Below are positions 1 through 7,789 of a stretch of DNA of 64,000 nt, one piece after another. The stretch comes from Flavobacteriales bacterium. GTDB lineage: Bacteria; Bacteroidota; Bacteroidia; Flavobacteriales_F; PHOS-HE28. Made by a program: the position numbers and the translations under genes. The first letter of the stretch is position 1, and every line of letters starts with the position of its first letter. A model generated the notes under the pieces. That model was not told the DNA's origin and ran no database searches. It saw only the letters and a list, made by a program, of their open reading frames with translations. The stretch covers positions 505,964 to 569,963 of the forward strand of contig JAHCIA010000001.1 of assembly GCA_026129465.1 (NCBI GenBank), given 5' to 3'.

Positions 1-861
1 GCCGACACCGCGGTCACCGTGGCCTCCACGCCCTTTCTCTACCAATTCTTCTTCAACAACAACATCCTCTACCCGGAGCACGCCGCCAACTACGCGGTGA
101 AGGGCATGGGCTTCAGCCTGCAGGGCATCACGCTGGAGAACGTCTTCGAGTACTACAAGATCGGCCCCACCGGATTCCGGAATGTGGGCTTCGGCGCCAC
201 CATCAACGGTCTGCCCGCCTCGGTGCGCCGCATCCCCGTGGATTGGATCCACCGTTTTCCCATGGAATACGGGGATACGGACGACTCCTTCAGCGAATTC
301 CAGATCGACATCCCCACCCTCGGCTTCTTTGGCCAGACGCAACAGCGCGACAACGTGGTGGACGGCTGGGGCACCCTCTACCTGCCGGCGGACACCTTCC
401 AAGTGCTGCGCGTGCGTTCCACGCTGACCCGGCGCGACACCATTTTCGTGGACCAGATCGGCATCGGCTTCGGCTTCGATGAGCCCCTCACCGTGGAGTA
501 CAAGTGGATCGCGCCCGGCATGGACGTGCCCGTGCTGCTGGTGACCACCACAGCCGGTGTGCCCGGAACCGCGCGCTTCCATTACAACCCCGGTGTTACC
601 AGCGTGGAGGAGACCATCAGCGGCACGCTGCCGCAGGTCTTCCCCAACCCCGCTTCGGAAATGGTGCGCGTACGGATCCCCGAAGGATGGCGCGGCCAGC
701 TCTTCCTGCACGATGCCACCGGCCGCGTGGTGCTTGGTGGCCTGGCCGTGACACCCGGCGCGGACATCGCCCTGGACCTTGGCGGCCTGGCCGCCGGCTC
801 CTACCTGCTGCGGATCCAGGGCACCTCCCTGTGGACCACGCGTCTGGTGGTGGCACGCTGA
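1..861 (+). CDS. T9SS type A sorting domain protein, 5' end outside window
   Basis: The reading frame is open from the first base, so the N-terminus lies upstream of the window. A GTG at 19 is probably internal. About the last 75 residues form a T9SS C-terminal sorting domain: a QVFPNPASE motif, then short beta strands, LGGLAAGSYLLRI, and a basic C-terminus. Such domains direct export across the outer membrane by the type IX system, followed by cleavage and often surface attachment. The upstream ~200 residues are beta-rich, with no catalytic motif that I recognise; they could be a cargo or adhesin module. The sorting-domain call is firm. The function of the passenger is unknown. Confidence 0.85.
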   Translation, partial: ADTAVTVASTPFLYQFFFNNNILYPEHAANYAVKGMGFSLQGITLENVFEYYKIGPTGFRNVGFGATINGLPASVRRIPVDWIHRFPMEYGDTDDSFSEFQIDIPTLGFFGQTQQRDNVVDGWGTLYLPADTFQVLRVRSTLTRRDTIFVDQIGIGFGFDEPLTVEYKWIAPGMDVPVLLVTTTAGVPGTARFHYNPGVTSVEETISGTLPQVFPNPASEMVRVRIPEGWRGQLFLHDATGRVVLGGLAVTPGADIALDLGGLAAGSYLLRIQGTSLWTTRLVVAR

Positions 862-921
862 TCCCTGCCAGCCTGACACGTGCACCGTGTTGGAACGATG
901 CTTGATCGCGAGCACCGCCGC

Positions 922-929
922 TACCTTCG
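922..929 (+). promoter_or_regulatory. Candidate -7 promoter element for the lemA operon
   Basis: TACCTTCG matches the Bacteroidota -7 motif TAnnTTTG with C at one position. The same variant recurs upstream of several genes in this window. It lies 28 bases before the lemA start codon. No clear -33 box was seen. Confidence 0.4.
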
Positions 930-957
930 CGGCATTACCTGACACCCCCGACACAAC

Positions 958-1542
958 ATGAAAAGCATCGGTCTCTGGATCTTCGTGGGCGTGATCGCCC
1001 TGCTCGCCTTCTGGGGCATGCGCTTCTACAACGGCACCATCGGCATGGACGAGGACGTGAAGAAGCAGTGGAGCAACGTGGAGAACGCCTACCAGCTGCG
1101 CGCTGACAAGACGCAGAACCTGGTGGCCATCGTGAAGGGCGCCGCCGATTTCGAGCAGGAGACCCTCACCGGCGTGATCGAAGCCCGCGCCAAGGCCACC
1201 AGCGTCAATGTCAGCGCGGACAACCTCACGCCCGAGAACATCCGCGCCTTTGAAGAGGCCCAGCAACAGTTCACCGGTGCCCTCTCGCGCCTGATGGTGA
1301 CCGTGGAGCGCTACCCCGAGCTGAAGGCCGTGCAGGGTTTCCGCGATTTCCAGGCCCAGTACGAGGGCATGGAGAACCGAATCGGCGTGGAGCGCCGCAA
1401 GTACAACGAGGTGGCGCGCGAATTCAACACCCGCATCAAGCGCTTCCCCGGCAACCTGCTCGCCGGCATGTTCGGCTTCTCGGAGAAGGGCTACTTCGAG
1501 GCCCGCGAAGGCACCGACCAGGCACCGCAGATCGCTTTCTGA
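958..1542 (+). CDS. lemA: LemA family protein
   Basis: A 194-residue protein with one N-terminal membrane helix (about residues 5-22), then a long helical region with the LemA-family pattern (KKQWSNVENAYQLRADKTQNL, followed by NRIGVERRKYNEVAREFN). LemA proteins are membrane-anchored helical bundles of unclear biochemical role. They are very often encoded beside TPM-domain proteins, as here. The stop codon is followed after one base by the next gene, so lemA heads a three-gene operon (958-2784). The length is normal for the family. Confidence 0.92.
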   Translation: MKSIGLWIFVGVIALLAFWGMRFYNGTIGMDEDVKKQWSNVENAYQLRADKTQNLVAIVKGAADFEQETLTGVIEARAKATSVNVSADNLTPENIRAFEEAQQQFTGALSRLMVTVERYPELKAVQGFRDFQAQYEGMENRIGVERRKYNEVAREFNTRIKRFPGNLLAGMFGFSEKGYFEAREGTDQAPQIAF

Positions 1543-1543
1543 C

Positions 1544-1987
1544 GTGCTCACCGCCGAGGACTTCCTGACCGACGAGGAGCGTGCCCGCGTGGCGGCGGCC
1601 ATCGGCGAGGCCGAACGCCTCACCAGCGGCGAGATCCGCGTGCATGTCGAGGACCACATCGAGGAGGATGTGCTGGACCATGCCGCCTACATCTTCACCG
1701 AACTCGGCATGCAGCACACGCGCGAACGCAACGGCGTGCTCATCTACGTCTCCGCCGGCGATCGGCTGGTGGCGGTCGTGGGCGACAAGGGCGTGAATGA
1801 AAAGGTGCCCACCGGCTTTTGGGACCAGACCCTCGCCGTATTGAAGCTCCATTTCGCCGCCGAGCGCCGGGCCGATGGCCTGTGCGAAGCGGTGCGCATG
1901 GTGGCCGCCCTGCTCGCCAAGCACTACCCACCGCGTCGCGATGACGTGGACGAGTTGTCCAACGAAGTGAGCATCGGGCGGCGATGA
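1544..1987 (+). CDS. TPM domain protein, soluble
   Basis: A 147-residue protein with a GTG start directly after lemA. It contains a TPM (TLP18.3/Psb32/MOLO-1) domain: an early ERLTSGEIRVHVEDH strand, the core NGVLIYVSAGDRLVAVVGD, and VAALLAKHYP near the end. TPM domains have been linked to phosphatase activity or to membrane-protein quality control, but the function is mostly unsettled. There is no signal peptide or membrane helix, so this copy is probably cytoplasmic. Its last four bases (ATGA) overlap the start of the next TPM gene, which indicates translational coupling. Confidence 0.88.
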   Translation: MLTAEDFLTDEERARVAAAIGEAERLTSGEIRVHVEDHIEEDVLDHAAYIFTELGMQHTRERNGVLIYVSAGDRLVAVVGDKGVNEKVPTGFWDQTLAVLKLHFAAERRADGLCEAVRMVAALLAKHYPPRRDDVDELSNEVSIGRR

Positions 1988-2784
1988 GGACGAAAGGGGT
2001 CCTGCTCTTCCTTCTGCTCACATCCACCGGGTGGGCCGCATCGTTCGATTGCTCACTGAAGCCGCCGCCGGAGCGCCAGCAGGACAAGCTGGTGTGGCAG
2101 TATGGTGAGCCCTGGCTGAAAGCCGCCGAGGTGGAGCGCCTCAATGCCAAACTCGTGGAATTCGCCCGCGAGACCAGCAACCAGATCCTGGTGCTGGTGG
2201 TGGACACCCTCTGCGGCTACCCCGAATCGGACCTCGCCTTCGAAGTGGGGGAGAAGTGGGGCATCGGACAGAAGCGCTTCGACAACGGGATCGTCTTCCT
2301 CGTGAAGCCCTTCGGCAAGCCCGGCGAGCGCGCGCTCTTCATCGCCGTGGGCTACGGCCTCGAAGGCGTGATCCCCGACCTCACCGCCAAACGCATCGTG
2401 GACCGCGAGGCCATTCCGCACTTCCAGGAAGGCCGCTACTTCCAAGGCGTGGACCAGGCCACCGACGTGCTCATGGCACTGGCCAAGGGCGAGTTCGATG
2501 AAAAGAGCTACGGCCGTGATCCGATCCCCTGGGGCGTCCTCGCCTTCATTGTCATCATGATCGTGGTGATGACGCTGTCCTGGCGTGGAGGTGTGAAACG
2601 CTACGCCAAGCGCAACAACATCGATTTCTGGACCGCCATGTGGCTCCTGTCGCAGACCCAGCAGAAGCACGGGCGCCGTGGCGGTGGCGGCTTCGGTGGC
2701 GGTTTTGGCGGTGGCGGTGGCGGCGGATTCGGTGGCTTCGGTGGCGGCGGCTTCGGTGGCGGCGGCGCCGGTGGCCGCTGGTAA
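1984..2784 (+). CDS. TPM domain membrane protein with Gly-rich tail (YgcG-like)
   Basis: A 266-residue protein with a signal peptide (cleavage likely after GWAA) and a TPM domain at about residues 35-160, including an RFDNGIVFLVKP motif. One membrane helix follows at about 180-200. The C-terminus is extremely glycine-rich (GGGGFGGGFG-type repeats) and ends in GGRW, as is typical for the YgcG/Psb32 family. The TPM domain would face the periplasm. It is the third gene of the lemA operon and overlaps the preceding gene by four bases. The Gly-rich tail is low complexity, so its exact length may vary between strains. Confidence 0.9.
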   Translation: MRTKGVLLFLLLTSTGWAASFDCSLKPPPERQQDKLVWQYGEPWLKAAEVERLNAKLVEFARETSNQILVLVVDTLCGYPESDLAFEVGEKWGIGQKRFDNGIVFLVKPFGKPGERALFIAVGYGLEGVIPDLTAKRIVDREAIPHFQEGRYFQGVDQATDVLMALAKGEFDEKSYGRDPIPWGVLAFIVIMIVVMTLSWRGGVKRYAKRNNIDFWTAMWLLSQTQQKHGRRGGGGFGGGFGGGGGGGFGGFGGGGFGGGGAGGRW

Positions 2785-2835
2785 CGCCAACCTCCATCAT
2801 CCAAACCCACACCCTACCAACCTTCCAACCATCCC

Positions 2836-3597
2836 TTGACCTTCAACAAATGGATCGGCGGCGGACTGGGCTGGGCCTTCGGTGGCCCCATCGGTGGCGT
2901 GCTGGGCTTCGCCGTGGGCGCGATGATCGATCGCATGGGCCGTGGGGAATGGATCCCGGGGCCTGAGGAGGGTGCCGGACCTGGTGGGCATACGCAGCAC
3001 ACGGGCCGCACTACCACCGGCGATCTGGCCATGAGCCTGGTGGTGCTCAGCGCCGCGCTGATGAAGGCCGATGGCCGCGTGACACGCAACGAGCTGGACC
3101 ATGTGCGGCGCTTCTTCCTGGCCCAGTTCGGCACCCTGCGCGCCAAGGAAATGTTGCTGGCCCTGCGTGAAGTGCTGCAGCGCGACATCCCCCTGCGCGA
3201 GGTGTGCGAGCAGGTGCGGCGGAACATGCCCCATCCCGTGCGGCTGCAACTGATGCACTACCTCATCGGCCTGGCCAACGCCGATGGCCGCGTGGAACGC
3301 AGCGAACGCGATCTGCTGCACCGCATCGCGCAGGACATCGGCATCAGCGACAAGGACCTCGCCTCGCTCAGCGCCATGTTCCGCATGGCCGACCCCACCG
3401 CCGCCTACGCCGTGCTGGAGATCGATCCCAAGGCCAGCGACGAGGAGGTGAAGAAGGCCTACCGCCGCATGGCCATGAAGTTCCACCCGGACAAAGTGGC
3501 CCAGCTGGGCGAGGAGGTGCAAAAGGCAGCGGCCGAGAAGTTCAAGAAGGTGCAACAGGCCTATGAAAGCATACAAAAGGAGCGGGGGATGAAGTAG
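2836..3597 (+). CDS. TerB-like plus J-domain co-chaperone (DjlA-like)
   Basis: A 253-residue protein. The glycine-rich N-terminus (about residues 5-30, two GxxxG runs) looks like a membrane-interacting helix, as in DjlA. A TerB-like helical domain follows at about 65-180, with the acidic-residue pattern KADGRVTRNE and NADGRVERSE. The C-terminal J domain (about 190-253) carries the HPD motif in KFHPDKVAQ that stimulates Hsp70/DnaK. I chose a TTG start at 2836 because no ATG or GTG lies upstream in frame and the glycine-rich segment begins there. The architecture suggests a DnaK partner at the inner membrane. It is probably a single-gene unit. Confidence 0.85.
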   Translation: MTFNKWIGGGLGWAFGGPIGGVLGFAVGAMIDRMGRGEWIPGPEEGAGPGGHTQHTGRTTTGDLAMSLVVLSAALMKADGRVTRNELDHVRRFFLAQFGTLRAKEMLLALREVLQRDIPLREVCEQVRRNMPHPVRLQLMHYLIGLANADGRVERSERDLLHRIAQDIGISDKDLASLSAMFRMADPTAAYAVLEIDPKASDEEVKKAYRRMAMKFHPDKVAQLGEEVQKAAAEKFKKVQQAYESIQKERGMK

Positions 3598-3693
3598 TCT
3601 CTTGCCGTTGGAGGATGAAGGTCGCGGGAACCTCCTCCAGGGAACAACGCCTTCCACTTTCGACATTCAACCCCAAGCCTTCATCAACCACCC

Positions 3694-4461
3694 ATGCTCA
3701 TCCTGCTCTCCCCGGCCAAAGACCTCAATGAAAGTCCCGTGAGCGGCATCCGGACCACGGTGCCGGTGCTGTTGGAGCATGCCGTGCCGCTGGCGGAGAA
3801 GTTGCGCGGCATGAGCGCGAAGAAGCTCGCCACGCTCATGGACATCAGCCCCAAGCTGGCCGCGCTGAACCACGCGCGTTACCAGGCCTGGTCGGTGCCG
3901 TTCGGGAAGCATGCGCTGCCGGCGGGCTTCGCCTTCAACGGCGAGGCCTATCGGGGGCTGGACATCCGCACGCTTGATGCTGACGACCTCCGTTTCGCGC
4001 AGCGGCATTTGCGGATCCTGTCCGGGTTGTATGGCGTGCTGCGTCCGCTGGACCGCATGCTGCCCTATCGCTTGGAAATGGGCACCCCCTTGGCCATGGG
4101 CCGTGGCTTGAAGGACCTCTATGCCTGGTGGGGCGATCGCATCACCGACGCGTTGCAGGGTGATCTGAAACAGGCGGGGAAGGTGGTGGTGAACCTCGCC
4201 TCGCAGGAATACTTCAAGGCGGTGAGGACCGGACGGCTTGGTGTACCGGTGATCACGCCCGTATTCAAGGACCGCGTGGGGAGCGGTCACAAGGTGGTCA
4301 TGGTCTTCGCCAAACACCAGCGCGGCGCCATGGCGCGGCACATCATCCGGCACCGCATCCTCGATCCGCAGGCGCTGAAGAAGTACGATGGTGATGGTTA
4401 CCGCTTCAGCGCGGAGGAGAGCACGGTGGACCAGTGGGTCTTTCTGCGCGACCGGCGTTAG
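3694..4461 (+). CDS. yaaA: Peroxide stress protein YaaA
   Basis: A 255-residue protein of the YaaA/DUF328 family. It opens with MLILLSPAKDLNE, the family hallmark. Other family blocks are FNGEAYRGLDIRTL, LSGLYGVLRPLDRMLPYRLEMG, YAWWGDRIT and NLASQEYFKAV. In E. coli, YaaA limits free iron and oxidative damage during peroxide stress and binds DNA. The length is normal. Its stop codon overlaps the stop region of the convergent gene on the minus strand by four bases. An oxyR-dps pair lies about 10 kb to the right, but nothing shows co-regulation. Confidence 0.95.
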   Translation: MLILLSPAKDLNESPVSGIRTTVPVLLEHAVPLAEKLRGMSAKKLATLMDISPKLAALNHARYQAWSVPFGKHALPAGFAFNGEAYRGLDIRTLDADDLRFAQRHLRILSGLYGVLRPLDRMLPYRLEMGTPLAMGRGLKDLYAWWGDRITDALQGDLKQAGKVVVNLASQEYFKAVRTGRLGVPVITPVFKDRVGSGHKVVMVFAKHQRGAMARHIIRHRILDPQALKKYDGDGYRFSAEESTVDQWVFLRDRR

Positions 4462-5081
4462 AAGCGCAAGAGCAGTCCGGCCGTGAGCCGCGTGGAGGAC
4501 CACGATACGGAGATCGGCCTGCCGTCCGCGTCGTTCACCGCTTCGCCCTCCAGGGCAAGATCGGCCGTGGCGCTGGCCGCATGATCCGCAGCGACGAAGG
4601 CCCCCAGCGTGCCGGAGACCATGCGCAGCCAGCGGGCGCCCACCTGCACCACACCAGCGTTCGCCCCATAAGGCAACCTGCCGCCCACCGGACGCAAGGC
4701 CAGGATCGAGGTGCCTGCGCCTGCCAGGAGTTCCAGCGCCGCACGTTCACCGATCCATGGACGCCAGCTCGCTTCCAATTGATAGGTGGTGATGCGCAGG
4801 CGTTCCAAGGGCTCCGCATGTTCAGCGCTGCCGATGCGGTCGTAGTGCAGGCCCAGGGACCACCGCTTGCCGAAGCCGTGCGCGAAGGCGAAGCGTACCG
4901 CGCCACAGGGCAGTTCCGGTTGGCCGATCCCCCCGCCCGACCCGTGCAGGTCCAGCAGCCCCGCACCGCCGCCGAGGCTGCTCACCAGGCTGCCCTTGCG
5001 AACCGATTGCGCATTCGCCGTACAAGGCGCCAGCAGCGCCACCACGAGCGCCGCCCATGCGAGATCACGCGGACCGACCAT
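4458..5081 (-). CDS. Predicted outer-membrane beta-barrel protein, unknown function
   Basis: A 207-residue protein with a signal peptide (hydrophobic WAALVVALLAPC, cleavage after NAQ). The rest alternates glycine-rich and aromatic strands and ends in LTAGLLLRF, a typical C-terminal aromatic beta-signal for outer-membrane barrels. I do not recognise a specific family. It is convergent with yaaA, sharing four bases at the stops. Its upstream side abuts a small mobile repeat, whose left flanking duplication (5095-5102) begins only 14 bases beyond the start codon. That insertion may have replaced or altered the native promoter. Confidence 0.6.
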   Translation of the reverse strand: MVGPRDLAWAALVVALLAPCTANAQSVRKGSLVSSLGGGAGLLDLHGSGGGIGQPELPCGAVRFAFAHGFGKRWSLGLHYDRIGSAEHAEPLERLRITTYQLEASWRPWIGERAALELLAGAGTSILALRPVGGRLPYGANAGVVQVGARWLRMVSGTLGAFVAADHAASATADLALEGEAVNDADGRPISVSWSSTRLTAGLLLRF

Positions 5082-5102
5082 GGTGCAAAGGTCGGCAGGG
5101 GG

Positions 5103-5418
5103 GTCAGTGTCTCAGTTCGCTAACAGGTCAGGTCGGCGAACATCGACGTTGACATACCCTTTTCCACCCTTTGCTTCGCCAAAAGGTGGAGCCAAAAGGC
5201 GACCACGATCCGAGCCGCAGCCCGGCTCACACGGGCCCGCAGCACAAGCCCACGAGCCGGGCGCGTCCGCGCGGATCGTGGACGCCCACCGCACGCTGTA
5301 CCTGCACGCTCTGCTGTACACTACGAACTCTTGCTCCTCAACTGTCCGTTGCTGTTGGGCGCCCAGGCCGAAGCATCGGTCATGGAACTGATCAACATGG
5401 GTCGAAGTGAGACACTAC
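5103..5418. mobile_element. MITE-like non-coding element, copy A
   Basis: A 316-bp unit bounded by inverted termini: AGTGTCTC at 5106-5113 and GAGACACT at 5409-5416. It is flanked on both sides by the same 8 bases, GCAGGGGG (5095-5102 and 5419-5426), as expected for a target-site duplication. Inside is a 42-base block (5170-5211) found identically in copy B at 7174-7215. The interior also has a hairpin (CCACCCTTTG, CAAAAGGTGG) and a distant inverted pair CCACGATCC (5203-5211) and GGATCGTGG (5273-5281). No transposase or credible gene lies inside. Mobilisation by a transposase elsewhere is inferred. Confidence 0.65.
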
Positions 5419-5436
5419 GCAGGGGGCCACCACCGG

Positions 5437-5444
5437 TAATTTCG
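5437..5444 (+). promoter_or_regulatory. Candidate -7 element for the alpha/beta hydrolase gene
   Basis: TAATTTCG begins 12 bases before the ATG at 5449. At that spacing transcription would start at or very near the ATG, giving a leaderless or nearly leaderless mRNA. The same spacing is seen at four other genes in this window. Confidence 0.45.
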
Positions 5445-5448
5445 CCCC

Positions 5449-6273
5449 ATGGGTCTGCTGTGGATGTTGGCCGGTGTGCTGCTGGTGGGCTATGCGGCCC
5501 TCTGCCTCTTCTACTGGATCTTCCAGGAGCGCTTCATCTTCATCCGGTTCCGGGTGGGACCGAACTACCGCTGGCGGTTCACCTTCCCATTCGAGGAACG
5601 TTGGCTGGATACCGGGGATGGCGCCCGCCTGCACGCCTTGTACTTCCCGGCGGAGAAGCCGCGCGGCGCGATCCTCTACTTCCATGGCAACACGGGCAGC
5701 TTGCGGCGCTGGGGCAGTTTGGCGCCGCGCTTCACGCGCATGGGCTTCGATGTGCTCATGCCCGACCCACGCGGCTACGGCAAAAGCCGGGGACGCCTCA
5801 GCGAGGCCGCCCTGCTGGATGATGCCGAAGCGTGGTACAAGCACCTTGGTATGCGATGGCGCGAGGAGGACATCGTGCTCTTCGGCCGATCATTGGGCAG
5901 CGCAATGGCCACCCCGCTCGCGGCCGCGCACAGTTCGCGCCTGCTCCTGCTGGAAACGCCCTTCGCCAATCTCTACGATGTGGCCATGTCCTATCTGCCC
6001 ATCCTGCCCTACCGCCTGTTGCTGCGCTATCCCTTCCGCAACGACAAGGCCATCCGCCGGGTGCGCTGCCCGGTGTACATCTTCCACGGCCGCCGCGATA
6101 CGCTGGTGCCCTACAACAGCGCGTTGCGGCTCTATGCCCAGGTGCCCGCGGACCTGCCGCGCGAGATGATCACCTTTCCCCGGGGCCACCACGGCGACCT
6201 GTCGCGCTTCCGGAAGTATGACAAGACCCTGCGCCGGGTGCTGATCGCGGCAGGGGGTGGGGGGGCGCGGTGA
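5449..6273 (+). CDS. Alpha/beta hydrolase, BEM46/ABHD13-like
   Basis: A 274-residue protein. One N-terminal membrane helix (about residues 2-24) anchors an alpha/beta-hydrolase domain. Visible motifs are the oxyanion loop FHGNTGS, DPRGYGKSRG, the nucleophile elbow GRSLGS (Ser in GxSxG), the acid-containing strand YIFHGRRDTLVP, and a late histidine in RGHHGD. The arrangement resembles membrane-anchored BEM46/ABHD13-type hydrolases, whose substrates are not well defined. The stop overlaps a GTG that could begin the next frame, but the FKBP gene more likely starts at 6333. The hydrolase fold is certain; the substrate is unknown. Confidence 0.85.
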   Translation: MGLLWMLAGVLLVGYAALCLFYWIFQERFIFIRFRVGPNYRWRFTFPFEERWLDTGDGARLHALYFPAEKPRGAILYFHGNTGSLRRWGSLAPRFTRMGFDVLMPDPRGYGKSRGRLSEAALLDDAEAWYKHLGMRWREEDIVLFGRSLGSAMATPLAAAHSSRLLLLETPFANLYDVAMSYLPILPYRLLLRYPFRNDKAIRRVRCPVYIFHGRRDTLVPYNSALRLYAQVPADLPREMITFPRGHHGDLSRFRKYDKTLRRVLIAAGGGGAR

Positions 6274-6304
6274 AGCATGAACATCCGCCTCCCTGGCCAC
6301 CGCC

Positions 6305-6312
6305 TAACTTCG
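6305..6312 (+). promoter_or_regulatory. Candidate -7 element for the FKBP lipoprotein gene
   Basis: TAACTTCG lies 28 bases before the ATG at 6333. It sits between the upstream stop codon and that start. This supports beginning the protein at 6333 rather than at the GTG at 6270. Confidence 0.4.
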
Positions 6313-6332
6313 CGCCCTTCAAAACGCCGAAC

Positions 6333-7034
6333 ATGACCATCCGCATCATATCCGCCGCGCTGGCGATGACCGTCCTCAGCGCTTGTTCCCAAGGCCAGAA
6401 AGGCCGCACGCCGCTGAAGACCGAGATGGACTCGGTGAGCTACGCCATCGGGGCCGACATCGGCGCCAACTTCAAGCGCAACAAGCTGGAGGGCGTGAAC
6501 CTCGAAGCCATGCGTGATGGCCTGCGCGATGGGCTGGACAGCAGCGTGACCATGGACGAGATGGTGCTGCAGAGCGTGGTGCAGCGCTACATGATGCGCA
6601 TGCAGGAGGAGCGCCAGGCCGAGGAGCGCAAGCAGGGCGAGGAGAACCGGGTGATCGGCGAGGAATACCTGCTGGCCAACGGCAAGCGCGCGGGGGTGAC
6701 CACCACCGAGAGCGGCCTGCAGTATGAAGTGATCAAGATGGGCACGGGGCCGAAGCCCACGGCGAGCGACCGCGTGAAGGTGCACTACGCCGGCACCTTG
6801 ATCGATGGCACCGAGTTCGACAGCAGCGTGCGCCGCGGCGAACCGGCCGTGTTCGGCGTGACCCAGGTGATCCGCGGCTGGGTGGAGGCCCTGCAACTGA
6901 TGCCCGTGGGCAGCAAGTGGAAACTGCACATCCCCAGCGATCTGGCCTATGGCCCCAGTGGTGGCCCCGGCGGCGCCATCCCGCCCAACAGCGTGCTCAT
7001 CTTCGAGGTGGAGCTGCTGGAGATCGTGAAGTAG
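6333..7034 (+). CDS. FKBP-type peptidyl-prolyl cis-trans isomerase lipoprotein (FkpA/Mip-like)
   Basis: A 233-residue protein from this start. It has a lipoprotein signal with lipobox LSAC (Cys about residue 17). A charged helical Mip/FkpA-type N-terminal dimerisation domain covers about 30-115. The FKBP domain at about 140-233 shows VHYAGTLIDGTEFDSS, VIRGWVEALQLMPVGSKW and the ending VLIFEVELLEIVK. The enzyme speeds proline isomerisation and acts as a folding helper in the periplasm or at the membrane. An in-frame GTG at 6270 would add a proline-rich segment unlike a signal peptide, so I rejected it. Confidence 0.92.
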   Translation: MTIRIISAALAMTVLSACSQGQKGRTPLKTEMDSVSYAIGADIGANFKRNKLEGVNLEAMRDGLRDGLDSSVTMDEMVLQSVVQRYMMRMQEERQAEERKQGEENRVIGEEYLLANGKRAGVTTTESGLQYEVIKMGTGPKPTASDRVKVHYAGTLIDGTEFDSSVRRGEPAVFGVTQVIRGWVEALQLMPVGSKWKLHIPSDLAYGPSGGPGGAIPPNSVLIFEVELLEIVK

Positions 7035-7038
7035 GAGG

Positions 7039-7118
7039 GTGCAAGGGGTGGTAGGTCCCAAGTGGAAAGGTGCGAGCGCGGGTGCGCTTGCACCTTTTCA
7101 CTTTTCCACCCCTTGCAC
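7039..7118. repeat. 80-bp imperfect palindrome after the FKBP gene
   Basis: The outer arms are GTGCAAGGGGTGG (7039-7051) and CCACCCCTTGCAC (7106-7118), a perfect 13-bp match. The inner arms (7060-7078 and 7085-7103) pair at 17 of 19 positions. As RNA this would form a long hairpin just after the FKBP stop and may end or stabilise that transcript. CCACCCCTTGCAC occurs again at 7461-7473, on the far side of the inserted element. Confidence 0.6.
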
Positions 7119-7122
7119 TTTG

Positions 7123-7420
7123 GTAGTGTCCCTGTTCGCCGATGAACAAACGCTCAGACCCTCCTTTCCACCTTTTGCTTCGCCAAAAGGTGGAGCCAAA
7201 AGGCGACCACGATCCAAGCGCAGGGCCACGCACCCACATACCCGCGCACTATCAGCGTTGGCCCGCGCCGCGCGGATCGTGGACACCCACGCACACGGTG
7301 GCCGTGAGGTCTATGCGCTCCGGACCCTTATGCCGGTCCACCACCCGATGGTCCCTGGCATTTGCGGCCCGAGACAATGTTCACAGAGCGTTTGGGGGCG
7401 AGCCAAAGTGGGACACTACC
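7123..7420. mobile_element. MITE-like non-coding element, copy B
   Basis: A 298-bp unit with perfect 10-bp terminal inverted repeats, GTAGTGTCCC (7123-7132) and GGGACACTAC (7411-7420). It shares with copy A the block at 7174-7215 and the segment around GGATCGTGGAC (7274-7284). The internal hairpin CCACCTTTTG/CAAAAGGTGG (7168-7193) is perfect here. No 8-base flanking duplication is seen, unlike copy A. The remaining bases of the 7035-7480 gap are the palindrome before it and short CCTTGCAC-containing repeats after it. No gene is seen in this gap. Confidence 0.6.
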
Positions 7421-7480
7421 TGCAATCTCCACCTTCATGCCCTCTCGCCCTTGCACGTTCCACCCCTTGCACCCTTTCCA

Positions 7481-7753
7481 CTAAGGCGCTTCCGGCAAAG
7501 GCATCCAGTGGGTGACGTCGGCGAAGAAGTGGTTGCTGGAACCCTCGCCCTGCCAGAAGTGGGGCACGCCGCTGTAGCCGGTCTTGCTGGCGTTCTTCAG
7601 GAAATGGTCGCGTAGGAAACGCAGGATCACCACGGGCCGCTCCTCGTGGTCGCCGCTCTTGCCGGGCAGGTACACCCGGTTGGCGGGCAGATGGCAAAGC
7701 ACGCGCTGGCCGTCCTCGGGCAGTTTTTCTTCCACGGATATCCAGGCGCTCAT
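7481..7753 (-). CDS. DUF551 domain small protein
   Basis: A 90-residue protein beginning MSAWISVEEKLPEDGQRVL, the hallmark of the DUF551 family (often seen in phage-related and accessory genes). It ends FFADVTHWMPLPEAP, where DVTHWMPLP is again the family signature. The function is unknown. There is no signal peptide and no membrane helix. It lies 36 bases downstream of the malate synthase-like gene on the same strand, so it could be the third gene of an alkB transcript. The mobile repeat copy B lies just beyond its 3' end. Confidence 0.75.
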   Translation of the reverse strand: MSAWISVEEKLPEDGQRVLCHLPANRVYLPGKSGDHEERPVVILRFLRDHFLKNASKTGYSGVPHFWQGEGSSNHFFADVTHWMPLPEAP

Positions 7754-7789
7754 GCGGTCAAGGTCGATGTGTGGCCAAGATAGGAGCCA

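Noticed and set aside
5171-5410. Small ORFs inside the mobile repeats (PPFASPKGGAKRRPRS-type peptide)
   Set aside because: The peptide only reflects the shared DNA core. Frames are broken differently in the two copies.
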